NCBI RefSeq assembly: GCF_001877035.1
Contig: NZ_CP015756.1
Location: forward strand, 1,913,001 to 1,977,000
Source: Clostridium estertheticum subsp. estertheticum
GTDB taxonomy: Bacteria > Bacillota > Clostridia > Clostridiales > Clostridiaceae
Direction of reading: 5' to 3'
Length of the DNA stretch: 64,000 nucleotides
Part shown: one piece after another, positions 1 through 9,905 of the stretch
How positions within the stretch are numbered: the stretch's first letter is position 1
Layout: each line of letters begins with the position of its first letter
Translations under genes and position numbers: made by a program
The notes under the pieces: generated by a model
What the model was told of the DNA's origin: nothing
Database searches by the model: none
The model's input: the letters and a program-made list of their open reading frames with translations, nothing else

Positions 1-2
1 TG

Positions 3-779
3 GACTTTTTTCATCAGACATGGGTAGGACTTGCTCAGTTTAAAAGTCTTTTTTCCTATATGGGATTTATTCAAGTACTTAGAAATACGGTGGCAATGAG
101 CTTAATAAACCTTGTACTAGGTATGGCCTGTCCTATAATTTTGGCATTGCTTCTTAATGAAATAAAAAGTACGTTCTTTAAGCGTACGGTGCAGACAATA
201 TCTTATCTTCCACATTTCTTGTCTTGGATTATTGCTACAGGAATAATTGCAGATGTTTTATCTACAGACCCTGCAGTTGGGATTATAAACAATTTGCTTA
301 TGCAGCTTCACTTTATAAGTAAACCAATTTTATTTTTAGGTATACCTAAAATGTTCTGGGGAATTGTTGGAGTATCAACAGTTTGGAAAGAAGTCGGATG
401 GGGTACGATAATTTACCTATCAGCTATATCTTCGATAGATCCCGCTTTGTATGAAGCTGCCGAAATAGATGGTGCTGGCCGTTTCCAGAAAATGCGTCAT
501 ATAACACTTACGGGTATAAAAGCTACCATTATTATATTGCTTATTATGAATATTGGACATATTCTGGATGCTGGTTTTGAAATACAGTATTTCTTGGGGA
601 ATGGTTTGGTTTCGGATTATTCTAAGACCATTGATATATTTGTTCTAGACTATGGTATTAATCAATTCAATTATTCCCTTGCCACTGCGGCTGGTATTTT
701 CAAAAGTGCTGTAAGCATTACAATGCTTCTTCTCGCCAATTTTATTTCTGGTAAAGTTAGTGATGAAAAACTTATTTAG
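3..779 (+). CDS. CUT1 sugar ABC transporter permease, LplB-like (5' end outside window)
   Basis: Membrane permease of a carbohydrate ABC importer (MalF/LplB branch). The reading frame is open from base 3 with no stop, and the residues before the first ATG at 60 (DFFHQTWVGLAQF) are typical of this family, so the gene starts upstream of the window. Several hydrophobic segments are visible, and the EAA loop motif reads EAAEIDGAGRFQKMRHITL, the contact site for the ATPase subunit. It is followed immediately by a second permease and then by xylan-degrading enzymes, so the likely cargo is (glucurono)xylo-oligosaccharides. The solute-binding protein is expected upstream, outside the window. Substrate is inferred from context only. 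Confidence 0.9.
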   Translation, partial: DFFHQTWVGLAQFKSLFSYMGFIQVLRNTVAMSLINLVLGMACPIILALLLNEIKSTFFKRTVQTISYLPHFLSWIIATGIIADVLSTDPAVGIINNLLMQLHFISKPILFLGIPKMFWGIVGVSTVWKEVGWGTIIYLSAISSIDPALYEAAEIDGAGRFQKMRHITLTGIKATIIILLIMNIGHILDAGFEIQYFLGNGLVSDYSKTIDIFVLDYGINQFNYSLATAAGIFKSAVSITMLLLANFISGKVSDEKLI

Positions 780-792
780 GAGGGAATATATT

Positions 793-1701
793 ATGAATTA
801 TAAAAGTACAAAAGCAGGAGACAAAGTGTTCAATACATTTAATGCAATATTTATGATAGTGATTGTTGTTGTGACTTTGTATCCTTTTCTAAATATTTTA
901 GCAATATCTTTTAATAATGCCTCAGATACCCTAAAGGGAGGCATTTATATTTGGCCTAGGGAATGGACACTGTTTAATTTCCGTTCAATTTTTGCCACAG
1001 GCTTTTTATATCATGCGTTTTTTATATCTGTGTTAAGGACAGTTATATCAACAGTACTTAATTTATTTTTTACTACCATGCTTGCTTATACATTAAGCAG
1101 AAAAGAGTATTTCCTTAGGAAGTTTATTACAACGGTGTTTGTTCTTACCATGTATTTTAGTGCAGGATTGATACCTTCATATTTCCTCATTAAAAATCTT
1201 GGGCTTATGAATCACTTCATAGTATACATTTTGCCTTCTATGATAGGTGCTTTTAACCTTATTGTTATAAGGACTTATATAAAATCACTTCCTGATAGTA
1301 TGATAGAAGCTGCAAAAATCGATGGTGCAGGAGAATTTAGCATATTTATTAAGATAGTATTTCCTCTTTGCAAACCTGTTTTGGCAGTTGTAGGACTCTT
1401 TGTAGCGGTAGGTGCATGGAATACCTGGTTTGATACATTCATATATGCTTCATCAAATCAAAACTTGAGTACACTTCAATATGAATTGATGAAACTCTTG
1501 TCAACATCTATGCAAACAGCAACTAGTGCTGTAGCTCAATTTGGTGGCAAAGGGGCTCTTAGCGGATCAACCGATTCAGTAACACCACAATCCATAAGAG
1601 CAGCAAGTACAGTTGTTGCGGCTTTACCTATACTTATGATTTATCCGTTCCTTCAGAAGTATTTTGTAGTAGGGCTTAATGTAGGCAGTGTAAAGGAATA
1701 A
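793..1701 (+). CDS. CUT1 sugar ABC transporter permease, YtcP/LplC-like
   Basis: Second permease of the oligosaccharide importer (MalG branch). The ATG at 793 is chosen over the one at 760 because a good ribosome binding site (AGGAGGG, 778-784) sits 8 bases before it; the longer version would overlap the previous gene. About six membrane segments are visible, and the EAA loop reads EAAKIDGAGEFSIFIKIVFP. The protein ends with the family-typical YPFLQKYFVVGLNVGSVKE. With the preceding LplB-like gene it forms the translocation pore; in related aldouronate operons LplA, LplB and YtcP form one importer. The cytoplasmic ATPase is not in the window and may be a shared MsmX-type ATPase (inference). 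Confidence 0.92.
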   Translation: MNYKSTKAGDKVFNTFNAIFMIVIVVVTLYPFLNILAISFNNASDTLKGGIYIWPREWTLFNFRSIFATGFLYHAFFISVLRTVISTVLNLFFTTMLAYTLSRKEYFLRKFITTVFVLTMYFSAGLIPSYFLIKNLGLMNHFIVYILPSMIGAFNLIVIRTYIKSLPDSMIEAAKIDGAGEFSIFIKIVFPLCKPVLAVVGLFVAVGAWNTWFDTFIYASSNQNLSTLQYELMKLLSTSMQTATSAVAQFGGKGALSGSTDSVTPQSIRAASTVVAALPILMIYPFLQKYFVVGLNVGSVKE

Positions 1702-1711
1702 TTGATATAAG

Positions 1712-1749
1712 TCATGGGGAAATTCTAAATATATAGGATTTTCCCATGA
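1712..1749 (+). terminator. Intercistronic stem-loop between permease and GH43 genes
   Basis: An inverted repeat (arms beginning TCATGGGGAAA and ending TTTTCCCATGA) separates the transporter genes from the glycosidase genes. It is followed by only a weak T tract, so it could be a partial terminator or an mRNA processing/stabilising stem rather than a full stop. Confidence 0.5.
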
Positions 1750-1786
1750 TTTGTTACGCACGAGTTTTGAAAGGAGAGAGAAAATA

Positions 1787-3352
1787 ATGAAGACTTTTAT
1801 AAACCCAATACTACCAGGTTTTTATCCGGATCCATCCATTTGCAGAGTAAAGGAGGACTACTATTTAGTTACTTCATCCTTTGCTTATTACCCAGGCGTG
1901 CCTATTTTTCATAGTAGGGATCTTGTTAATTGGAAACAGATAGGCCATGTTCTTGATAGGCCTTCACAGCTTCCGCTAGATGGATTAGGACAATCTAGGG
2001 GAATTTTCGCACCTACAATTAGATATAACGATGGCGTTTTTTATATGATAACAACAAATATGGATGGTGGTGGTAATTTTATAGTTACTGCAACAGACCC
2101 ATGCGGTCCATGGACAAATCCATATTATCTAGATGCACAAGGAATGGATCCGTCACTTTTATTTGATGATGATGGAAAAGTATATTATACGGGAACTAGA
2201 CCAACAGAGGAAGGACCAAAGTACGATGGAAACTGGGAAATATGGCTTCAAGAACTTGATTTACAAAGCATGAAATTAATTGGTAAGCCTTTAGGATTAT
2301 GGAGAGGAGCATTAAGAGAAGCTATTTGGCCTGAAGGACCTCATATTTACAAAATAAATGGAGAGTATTATCTTATGATTTCGGAGGGAGGTACAGGACC
2401 ACAACATGCAGTCTCAGTAGCGCGCAGTAATACCATTTGTGGACCATACGTTGGTAACCCTGGCAATCCTATACTAACCCATAGGCATTTAGGAAAAAAA
2501 TATCCTATTGTGAATGTTGGACATTGTGATCTTGTTGAAACACAAAATGGTGAATGGTGGGCAGTAGCATTGGCATCACGCATTTATGGTGGATATTATC
2601 GTAATTTAGGAAGAGAAACTTACTTAGTTCCAGTTATTTGGGAAGATGGGTGGCCAGTAATGAGTGCAGGGACTGGAAAAGTAGAATTGACCTATAATAT
2701 GCCTAATTTACCAGAGAACAAGGTGATCGTACCCTCAGTTTGTGACGATTTTGATGAGGATACACTAAATTTCAGATGGAACTTTATACGTACACCAAGG
2801 GAAGAATTTTTTAGTCTAAGTGAGCGCAAAGGATATTTGAGATTAAATCTTAGACCGGAGAGGATAACACAGAGAGTAAACCCAAGCTTTGTAGGAAGAA
2901 GGCAACAGCATATTAAATTTTCAGCTAGTACTTTAATGGAATTTACTCCATTAAGTGAAAATGAAGTAGCTGGAATAGTATTATTACAGAGTAACGATTT
3001 TAACTTTAGTTTTATATACACTAAAAATGGTGATGAAACAGTAATTAGGTTAATCAAATGCACAGGTGGGGATGAGAAGATCATTGTAGAGAAAGCAGTG
3101 CGAGGCACTACTTTGTATTTAAAAGTAGAGGCAGATGGTCAGGATTATAGTTTCTACTATGGAGAAAGTTTAGAAAAGTGTATAGTTTTAATAGAAAATG
3201 TAGATGGAAGAATCTTAAGTACCGATGTTGCGGGAGGGTTTGTTGGAACAGAAATTGGTCTATATGCAAGCTCTAATGGTATAAAAAGTGATAATAAGGC
3301 TTATTTCGATTGGTTTAAGTATTACGGAGAGGATGGTTTTAACAATGATTAA
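1787..3352 (+). CDS. Glycoside hydrolase family 43 beta-xylosidase/arabinofuranosidase
   Basis: Intracellular exo-glycosidase acting on xylo-oligosaccharides or their arabinose side groups. The start at ATG 1787 follows AAAGGAGAGAG; a TTG at 1751 would add 12 unsupported codons. The N-terminal five-bladed propeller carries the expected triad: general base Asp15 (GFYPDPSICRV), pKa-modulating Asp121 (GMDPSLLFDDDG) and general acid Glu183 (WPEGPHIY). Residues from about 325 onward form a beta-sandwich of the GH43 C-terminal type (CDDFDEDTLNFRWNFIRTP). No signal peptide. About 521 aa, usual for GH43 xylosidases with this accessory domain. Its 3' end overlaps the next gene by 8 bases, indicating translational coupling. 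Xylosidase versus arabinofuranosidase cannot be settled from sequence alone. Confidence 0.92.
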   Translation: MKTFINPILPGFYPDPSICRVKEDYYLVTSSFAYYPGVPIFHSRDLVNWKQIGHVLDRPSQLPLDGLGQSRGIFAPTIRYNDGVFYMITTNMDGGGNFIVTATDPCGPWTNPYYLDAQGMDPSLLFDDDGKVYYTGTRPTEEGPKYDGNWEIWLQELDLQSMKLIGKPLGLWRGALREAIWPEGPHIYKINGEYYLMISEGGTGPQHAVSVARSNTICGPYVGNPGNPILTHRHLGKKYPIVNVGHCDLVETQNGEWWAVALASRIYGGYYRNLGRETYLVPVIWEDGWPVMSAGTGKVELTYNMPNLPENKVIVPSVCDDFDEDTLNFRWNFIRTPREEFFSLSERKGYLRLNLRPERITQRVNPSFVGRRQQHIKFSASTLMEFTPLSENEVAGIVLLQSNDFNFSFIYTKNGDETVIRLIKCTGGDEKIIVEKAVRGTTLYLKVEADGQDYSFYYGESLEKCIVLIENVDGRILSTDVAGGFVGTEIGLYASSNGIKSDNKAYFDWFKYYGEDGFNND

Positions 3353-4520
3353 GAGTGCAGAAAATAGAAAAGGAGCCTTTTATACTGGTGAATATAGAAA
3401 TGTTTTTAAAGAATTCGGGTACTCCCAGGAAAAAATTAAAGATAAAATTGAGGATACTTGGAACAAACTTTTTTATGGAGATGAAGATACAAAAATTTAT
3501 TATCCTGTAGGAGAAAAAGAGGGGTATATATTAGATACTGGTAACGTTGATGTAAGATCTGAAGGTATGTCCTATGGAATGATGATTTGTGTACAAATGA
3601 ATAAAAAACAAGAATTTGATCGTCTTTGGACATGGGCTAAAAGATATATGCAACATGATAGTGGGGAATATAAAAGTTACTTTGCTTGGTCTTTAAATAC
3701 TGACGGAACTAGAAAAGCTCAGGGTCCTGCGCCTGATGGTGAAGAGTTTTTTGCTATGGCTCTGTTTTTTGCTTCAAATCGCTTTGGAGATGGTCCTGTG
3801 CCTTATGACTACAGTGTGCAGGCAAGAGAGATTCTTAAAGAATGTGTCCACAAAGGGGAAAAAGGAATTGGAAATTCTATGTGGGATGCTAAAAATAGGT
3901 TGATAAAGTTTGTTCCAGAGGTCGCATTTTCTGATCCTTCTTATCACCTACCACATTTTTACGAATTATTTGCTCTTTGGGCTGATTCAAATGATAGACA
4001 GTTTTGGATAGATGCTGCATCTGCAAGTAGAGAATACCTAAAGATAGCATGCCATCCTATAACAGGCCTGGCACCGGAGTATGCTCATTATGATGGAACC
4101 CCTTATATAGGAGAGGGGCATGAATTGTTTTATAGTGACTCATATCGTGTAGCAGGAAATATTGCCCTTGATTATGAATGGTTTAGAGGAGACTCATGGG
4201 AAATAGAAGAAGCTGATAAAATTCAGAGATTCTTTACTCATGATAAATTTAAAAATGATTACAGACAATATACCATAGATGGAATAGGGCTTGAGAAGAA
4301 ATCTTTGCATCCTGTAGGACTAGTAGCTACAAACGCTATGGCATCTCTTGCAGCCAGTGGAGATAATGCAAGATCTTGTGTGGATGAATTTTGGAATATA
4401 CCTCTTCGTACAGGGGTAAGAAGGTATTATGATAATTGTTTATACATTTTTAGTTTACTCGCTTTAAGTGGGAATTATAAAATATGGGAAAATAAGAGAG
4501 GAGCAAGCTCAACAAAATAA
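3345..4520 (+). CDS. GH8 reducing-end xylose-releasing exo-oligoxylanase (Rex)
   Basis: Removes xylose from the reducing end of short xylo-oligosaccharides (EC 3.2.1.156 type). The opening residues (KGAFYTGEYRNVFKEFGYS) and the segment DTGNVDVRSEGMSYGMM closely resemble the Bacillus halodurans Rex enzyme as I remember it. The general acid corresponds to Glu73 (VRSEGMSYG) and the general base to Asp265 (YSDSYRVAGN), spaced as in that enzyme (70 and 263). About 391 aa, no signal peptide, so it works on imported oligomers. Start chosen at 3345, with GGAGAGG upstream; ATG at 3333 is too close to that site. It overlaps the GH43 gene by 8 bases. Confidence 0.93.
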   Translation: MIKSAENRKGAFYTGEYRNVFKEFGYSQEKIKDKIEDTWNKLFYGDEDTKIYYPVGEKEGYILDTGNVDVRSEGMSYGMMICVQMNKKQEFDRLWTWAKRYMQHDSGEYKSYFAWSLNTDGTRKAQGPAPDGEEFFAMALFFASNRFGDGPVPYDYSVQAREILKECVHKGEKGIGNSMWDAKNRLIKFVPEVAFSDPSYHLPHFYELFALWADSNDRQFWIDAASASREYLKIACHPITGLAPEYAHYDGTPYIGEGHELFYSDSYRVAGNIALDYEWFRGDSWEIEEADKIQRFFTHDKFKNDYRQYTIDGIGLEKKSLHPVGLVATNAMASLAASGDNARSCVDEFWNIPLRTGVRRYYDNCLYIFSLLALSGNYKIWENKRGASSTK

Positions 4521-4524
4521 TTAG

Positions 4525-4560
4525 ACATACAAGCCTAAGGGTAACTTTAGGTTTGTATGT
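4525..4560 (+). terminator. Intercistronic stem-loop between GH8 and GH67 genes
   Basis: Inverted repeat with arms ACATACAAgCCTAA and TTAGGtTTGTATGT, followed by TTATATAAAT. It is the second such hairpin in this operon. It may attenuate transcription or protect mRNA ends; the weak T tail argues against full termination. Confidence 0.5.
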
Positions 4561-4589
4561 TTATATAAATCATAGAGAAGGAGATTTTT

Positions 4590-6626
4590 ATGGAATATAT
4601 AAATAAGGAATCAAGTAGTTTATATAATTGTTGGCTTAATTACGATAAAGAAGTTACATTATCAGATGAAATAAAAGAAATACTAAAAACAATCCAATTA
4701 AATGAAGAAGGTATTATTATTAACACAGCTGTAAAAGAGCTTAGCAGAGCCATAAAAAAGCTTATAGGAAAAACACCCGAAATTATAAAGGATACAATGT
4801 TATCACATATTTATTTAGGAAAACTTAAAGATAAAACCATAAAATTAGTGCCAGGAGGTTTTTCTATAAAAAAAAGCACCCTAAATCAAAAAAATATAAT
4901 AGAAATTTTAGGGAAGGATGAAAATGGAATATTAAACGGTGTATTCAGTTTTATTAGGGCTATTTATACAGGCAGTAATATAAATGAGATCAATATTGTG
5001 GATAATCCCCGAAATATGGTAAGAATGATAAATCATTGGGATAATATGAGTGGAGATATAGAAAGGGGTTATGCAGGGGAGTCTATATTTTTTAAGGACA
5101 ACCATATTGTAGAGAACAAATCTAGAATAAGGGATTATGCAAGACTTATGGCTTCTGTTGCAATAAATGGGATTGTTATAAATAATGTTAATGTGCATAA
5201 GCAGGAGACAAAACTTATTACGGATGAATTATTACCAGAAGTTAAAAAAATAGCAGATATATTTAGAGCGTATGGAATAAAACTTTATCTAAGTGTGAAT
5301 TTTGCTTCGCCCATGGAAATTGGTGGCTTTTTAACTGCAGATCCTCTTGATTTCAATGTAAGGACGTGGTGGAAGAAAACAGCCGAGAACATATATAGTT
5401 ATATTCCCGATTTTGGTGGATTTCTAGTTAAAGCAGATTCAGAATCTAGACCTGGCCCATTTACATATGGTCGTAATCATGCAGAGGGTGCAAATATGTT
5501 GGCAGAAGCATTAAGACTTTTTGGAGGAATAGTTATATGGAGATGTTTTGTTTACAACTGTAAGCTTGATTGGAGAGACAGAAGCACTGACAGAGCTAAA
5601 GCGGCATTTGATAATTTTAAACCTTTAGATGGGAAATTTGATGAAAATGTAGTGCTTCAAGTTAAAAATGGGCCTGTGGATTTTCAAATAAGGGAACCTA
5701 TTTCACCTCTTTTTGGAGCTCTTAAACAAACAAATGAGTTTATGGAGTTCCAGATTGCTCAAGAATACACAGGGCAACAGAAACATCTTTGCTATCTTGT
5801 ACCAATGTGGAAGGAAGCTCTTGATTTTGATACTTTTGCAAATGGTAAAGATTCAAATGTAAGTAAAATAGTTGATGGAAGTTTGTTTAAAACAAAATAC
5901 GGTGGGGTAGCTGCGGTATCAAACATTGGAGGGAGTGAATGTTGGACAGGACATCCTTTAGCGCAAGCAAATCTTTATGGTTATGGGAGACTTATATGGA
6001 ATACATTTTTAAGCTCAGATGAAATTGCTAGAGAATGGGTAAAACTAACATTTGGTGCTGAAAAAGATGTTGAACAAATCATAGTAGATATATTACTGGA
6101 ATCTAGAGAAGTTTACGAAAAATACACTTGCCCACTGGGTGTCGGTTGGATGGTTAATCCAAATCACCATTATGGTCCAAGCGTTGAAGGGTATGAATAC
6201 TCACCTTGGGGCACCTATAATTATGCCGATTACAAAAGCATTGGGGTAGATAGAACTGTTGCTACTGGAACAGGGTATATAGGTGAATATGAACCAACAG
6301 TCGCTGACAAATTCGAAAACCTAGCAACTTGCCCAGAGGAGCTACTTTTATTTTTCCATAATGTTTTATATTCATATAAACTTAAAACAGGAAAAACTGT
6401 TATTCAGCATATATATGATACCCATTTTGAAGGGGTAGAGAAAGTTGATGAGTTCATAAATAAGTGGGAGACACTCCAAAACAAAATAGATAGTAAAATA
6501 TTTGATTTAGTAATGGAAAAGTTTCAAATCCAAAAGAAAGATTCAAGAGAATGGCGAGATGTTGTAAACACTTATTTTTATAGAAAAACAGGAATAGATG
6601 ACTTATATAAAAGAAAAATATACTAA
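4590..6626 (+). CDS. aguA: GH67 alpha-glucuronidase
   Basis: Releases (4-O-methyl)glucuronic acid from the terminal xylose of aldouronic acids, the step that makes acidic xylo-oligosaccharides accessible to xylosidases. 678 aa, standard for cytoplasmic GH67 enzymes. The catalytic residues fall at the numbers recalled for the Geobacillus enzyme: Glu285 in [12 protein letters not shown] (general acid), Asp364 in [10 protein letters not shown] and Glu392 in IAQEYTG (general base pair). Other family hallmarks are [10 protein letters not shown] and [11 protein letters not shown]. No signal peptide. RBS GAAGGAG precedes ATG 4590. Its presence with LplB/YtcP permeases, GH43, GH8 and GH3 identifies the operon as an aldouronate utilisation cluster. 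Confidence 0.96.
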   Translation: MEYINKESSSLYNCWLNYDKEVTLSDEIKEILKTIQLNEEGIIINTAVKELSRAIKKLIGKTPEIIKDTMLSHIYLGKLKDKTIKLVPGGFSIKKSTLNQKNIIEILGKDENGILNGVFSFIRAIYTGSNINEINIVDNPRNMVRMINHWDNMSGDIERGYAGESIFFKDNHIVENKSRIRDYARLMASVAINGIVINNVNVHKQETKLITDELLPEVKKIADIFRAYGIKLYLSVNFASPMEIGGFLTADPLDFNVRTWWKKTAENIYSYIPDFGGFLVKADSESRPGPFTYGRNHAEGANMLAEALRLFGGIVIWRCFVYNCKLDWRDRSTDRAKAAFDNFKPLDGKFDENVVLQVKNGPVDFQIREPISPLFGALKQTNEFMEFQIAQEYTGQQKHLCYLVPMWKEALDFDTFANGKDSNVSKIVDGSLFKTKYGGVAAVSNIGGSECWTGHPLAQANLYGYGRLIWNTFLSSDEIAREWVKLTFGAEKDVEQIIVDILLESREVYEKYTCPLGVGWMVNPNHHYGPSVEGYEYSPWGTYNYADYKSIGVDRTVATGTGYIGEYEPTVADKFENLATCPEELLLFFHNVLYSYKLKTGKTVIQHIYDTHFEGVEKVDEFINKWETLQNKIDSKIFDLVMEKFQIQKKDSREWRDVVNTYFYRKTGIDDLYKRKIY

Positions 6627-6678
6627 ACATTAGTGGATCTAATAATATTTAAATTAAAAAAGGGAGAGGATGATTTTT

Positions 6679-8853
6679 ATGAAAGTTATACCAAAATATA
6701 AAAATGAAAATCTAAGTTTTGAGCAGCGTGCTAAGGACCTTGTATCTAAAATGACACTTTTTGAAAAGGTAAGTCAAATGACTTATAATTCAGCTGCAAT
6801 AGATAGACTTTGCATACCTTCATACAATTGGTGGAATGAAGCACTACATGGCGTTGCTAGAGCTGGGGTTGCTACAATGTTTCCACAGGCTATTGGCATG
6901 GCAGCTACTTTTGATGAAGAGTTAATATATCAGGTTGCCTGCGTTATATCAACTGAAGGAAGGGCTAAATACAACGAATCACAAAGGAAAAATGATCATG
7001 ATATTTACAAAGGGTTAACTTTCTGGGCTCCCAATATTAATATTTTTAGAGATCCTAGATGGGGACGCGGGCATGAGACATATGGTGAAGATCCTTACTT
7101 AACAGGTAGATTAGGTGTGGCATTTATAAAAGGTTTGCAAGGAAATGATAAAAGATATATGAAGTCAGCTGCTTGTGCAAAACATTTCGCAGTGCATAGT
7201 GGCCCCGAGGCAAAAAGACATAGTTTTAATGCAGTAGTGTCGAAAAAAGATCTTAGGGAAACATATCTCCCTGCTTTTAAGGAAGCTGTAAAAGAGGCTA
7301 ATGTTGAAGCTGTTATGGGTGCATATAATAGGACTAATGGAGAACCATGTTGTGGAAGCAAAACACTTCTAAATGATATTCTTAGGGATGAATGGGGGTT
7401 TAAGGGACATGTAACATCTGATTGTTGGGCTATAAAAGATTTTCATGAAGGCCATGGGATTACAAGCAATGCTGTAGAGTCGGTGGCTCTTGCAGTGAAT
7501 AACGGTTGTGATTTAAATTGTGGAAATATGTATTTAAACCTTTACCTTGCTTATAAAGAAGGAATGGTAACTGAAGAAACTATTGATAAGTCAGTCATTA
7601 GACTAATGAACACAAGAATGAAACTTGGTATGTTCGATGATCCAACAAATGTTCCGTTTGCAAAGATTCCTTATGAGAAGAATGATAGTAAGGAGCATCT
7701 AGAACTAGCTCTAGATGTATCTCGCAGGACAATGGTTTTATTAAAAAATGAGGATAATATGCTACCATTAAATAAAAATAAAATAAAATCTATAGCTGTA
7801 ATTGGTCCAAATGCAAACAGTAGAGATGCGTTAATAGGCAACTATTATGGTACATCATCAAAATATGTCACAGTGCTAGAGGGATTTCAACAAGTTGTAA
7901 ATCCAGATACCAGAGTTTATTACGCACAGGGTTGCCATCTCTTCAAAGATAAGGTTGAAAATCTTGCAATGCCTGAGGATAGAATAGTAGAAGCAGTTTC
8001 TGCTGCACAGAGATCAGATGTAGTAGTTATGTGTTTAGGGCTTGATGCCAATATAGAAGGTGAAGAAGGTGATGATTCAAATGCTCAGGCAGGTGGAGAT
8101 AAAATGGATTTGAACCTTCCTGGATTACAGCAAAAACTATTAGAAGAGGTATATAAAACAGGTAAACCTATTATTCTTGTACTTTTATCAGGAAGTGCTC
8201 TTGCAATTAATTGGGCGGACGAGCACATACCTGCAATTGTTCAGGCTTGGTATCCAAGTGCACAGGGAGGTAATGCTATAGCTTCATTAATTTTTGGAGA
8301 ATATAGTCCATCAGGAAAGTTGCCTGTGACCTTTTACAAATCTACGCAGGAACTCCCAGATTTTGAGGATTATGCTATGAAGAATAGAACTTATAGATAT
8401 ATGGAAAACGAAGCACTTTATCCCTTTGGATATGGCCTTAGTTATAGCAAGTTTGAATATAGTAACCTTAGGATTAGTAAGACAGAAATTGAAGTTAATG
8501 AAACCGTTAACCTTAGTGTAACAGTGAAAAATATTGGGAAATATGAAAGTGATGAAACAGTACAGTTGTATCTTAAGGATGTAGAAGCTTCTGTAGTTGT
8601 ACCAAAATATCAACTTAAGGGAATAAAGAAGGTAAGTTTAAAGCCAAGTGAAGAAAAAGAAGTTAGTTTTGAGTTAACACCAAGGCAAATGGCACTTATA
8701 GACGATGAAGGTAAATGTATACTTGAACCTGGTTTATTTGAGGTATTCGTAGGTGGGAGCCAGCCAGATAAACGAAGCAAGGAACTCACTGGTGATTGTA
8801 TGCAAAAGAGTGTCTTTAATGTCAAAGGGGAGAGTATAGTATTAGAATATTAA
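6679..8853 (+). CDS. GH3 beta-glycosidase (probable beta-xylosidase/beta-glucosidase)
   Basis: Retaining exo-glycosidase. Start at ATG 6679, nine bases after GGAGAGG; the ATG at 6670 touches that site. Domain order: (alpha/beta)8 barrel (about 10-340) with catalytic nucleophile Asp248 in GHVTSDCWAI, the alpha/beta sandwich (about 365-590, beginning RRTMVLLKNEDNMLPL), and a C-terminal fibronectin III-like domain (about 615-690). The signatures WWNEALHGVAR and PQAIGMAATFD and the SDC form of the nucleophile motif fit GH3 beta-xylosidases. 724 aa without signal peptide. It is the last gene of the xylan operon and would finish xylo-oligosaccharides to xylose. Substrate preference (xyloside or glucoside) is inferred from neighbours. 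Confidence 0.93.
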   Translation: MKVIPKYKNENLSFEQRAKDLVSKMTLFEKVSQMTYNSAAIDRLCIPSYNWWNEALHGVARAGVATMFPQAIGMAATFDEELIYQVACVISTEGRAKYNESQRKNDHDIYKGLTFWAPNINIFRDPRWGRGHETYGEDPYLTGRLGVAFIKGLQGNDKRYMKSAACAKHFAVHSGPEAKRHSFNAVVSKKDLRETYLPAFKEAVKEANVEAVMGAYNRTNGEPCCGSKTLLNDILRDEWGFKGHVTSDCWAIKDFHEGHGITSNAVESVALAVNNGCDLNCGNMYLNLYLAYKEGMVTEETIDKSVIRLMNTRMKLGMFDDPTNVPFAKIPYEKNDSKEHLELALDVSRRTMVLLKNEDNMLPLNKNKIKSIAVIGPNANSRDALIGNYYGTSSKYVTVLEGFQQVVNPDTRVYYAQGCHLFKDKVENLAMPEDRIVEAVSAAQRSDVVVMCLGLDANIEGEEGDDSNAQAGGDKMDLNLPGLQQKLLEEVYKTGKPIILVLLSGSALAINWADEHIPAIVQAWYPSAQGGNAIASLIFGEYSPSGKLPVTFYKSTQELPDFEDYAMKNRTYRYMENEALYPFGYGLSYSKFEYSNLRISKTEIEVNETVNLSVTVKNIGKYESDETVQLYLKDVEASVVVPKYQLKGIKKVSLKPSEEKEVSFELTPRQMALIDDEGKCILEPGLFEVFVGGSQPDKRSKELTGDCMQKSVFNVKGESIVLEY

Positions 8854-8873
8854 ATATATAAGGTTTGTGTAAA

Positions 8874-9905
8874 TCAAACTTTGGGTAGCTTTACAATGAA
8901 TGTTGTACCTTGATTGATTTTACTTTCAACTGCTATTTCACCACGGACAAGCTCTACAATTCGTTTAACGATTGAAAGGCCAAGCCCATTACCTGGCGAT
9001 GTGTGTGATCTATCGCCTTGATAAAATTTATCGAAAATATGCTTCAATGTATTATCATCCATGCCATTACCATCATTGCTTATTTTAAACGCAATATCAT
9101 CAAGGGTTTCATGGCACTCGATTGTTATATTGCCATTATCCTTGGAGTTTTTTATTGCGTTTTCAATGAGATTTATCCAAAGATGTGAGAGCATCTCAAT
9201 ATTTCCAAAAATTTTAATAGCCTCTAAATTAAGGTTGATTTCTATATTCTTCCTGCTCCATTGATTTTCAAGAAGTATGATGCAATTTCTAATTTGTTCA
9301 TCCAGTTCATATTCTGTTTGATCCGTAATAATTCGTTGATTTTCAAATTTGGTAAGGATCAGAATATTTGCAGACATATTAGTTAGCCTTTCAGATTCAT
9401 TTATAATAATATCAGTGTATTCCTTTCGCTTTAAGGCTTCAAGATTATCATTTTGCAGTTGCTTTGCAAATCCACGAATTGAAACAATTGGTGTCTTAAA
9501 TTCATGAGAAAAATTATTAATAAAATCATTACGAAACATTTCTATACTGCCTAGCTCTTCTGTCATATGATTAAAATTTCTAAGTAAATCCGCTATTTCT
9601 GATCTAGAGCTGAGTTCTTTTACACGAACGCTAAAATCTCCCGTAGATACTATTTTAGTTGCCTTAATCAGTTGATTAAGAGGTTTTAATATGTTTTCGC
9701 TTGCTACAGCTGAAATTGAAGTTCCTATAACTATGCTAACAAACAATGCAATTAACTGAGAAATAATTGGTGCAAGTACAGGAATTGAAAAAATACCAGC
9801 TGAATACAAAAAAAGAAAACATAACCATGTTAATAATCCTGCAGATATCATAATACAAAATACAAGAAATACCATTGTGATTTTTAGAGATTTTATTCTA
9901 TTCAT
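8874..9905 (-). CDS. Membrane sensor histidine kinase
   Basis: Sensor kinase of a two-component pair. Two membrane helices at about 10-33 and 42-65 are separated by a very short extracellular loop, giving an intramembrane-sensing arrangement. Then come HAMP (about 66-120), the phospho-acceptor H box FSHEFKTPIVSIRGF, N box NLIENAIKNS, and ATP lid motifs DGNGMDD and GNGLGLSIVKRIVE. 343 aa. Its ATG overlaps the stop of the response regulator by four bases, so the two are co-translated. Short-loop kinases next to ABC transporters often sense antimicrobial peptides or envelope damage; here the divergent neighbour is a damaged ABC transporter. The signal is unknown. Confidence 0.93.
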   Translation of the reverse strand: MNRIKSLKITMVFLVFCIMISAGLLTWLCFLFLYSAGIFSIPVLAPIISQLIALFVSIVIGTSISAVASENILKPLNQLIKATKIVSTGDFSVRVKELSSRSEIADLLRNFNHMTEELGSIEMFRNDFINNFSHEFKTPIVSIRGFAKQLQNDNLEALKRKEYTDIIINESERLTNMSANILILTKFENQRIITDQTEYELDEQIRNCIILLENQWSRKNIEINLNLEAIKIFGNIEMLSHLWINLIENAIKNSKDNGNITIECHETLDDIAFKISNDGNGMDDNTLKHIFDKFYQGDRSHTSPGNGLGLSIVKRIVELVRGEIAVESKINQGTTFIVKLPKV

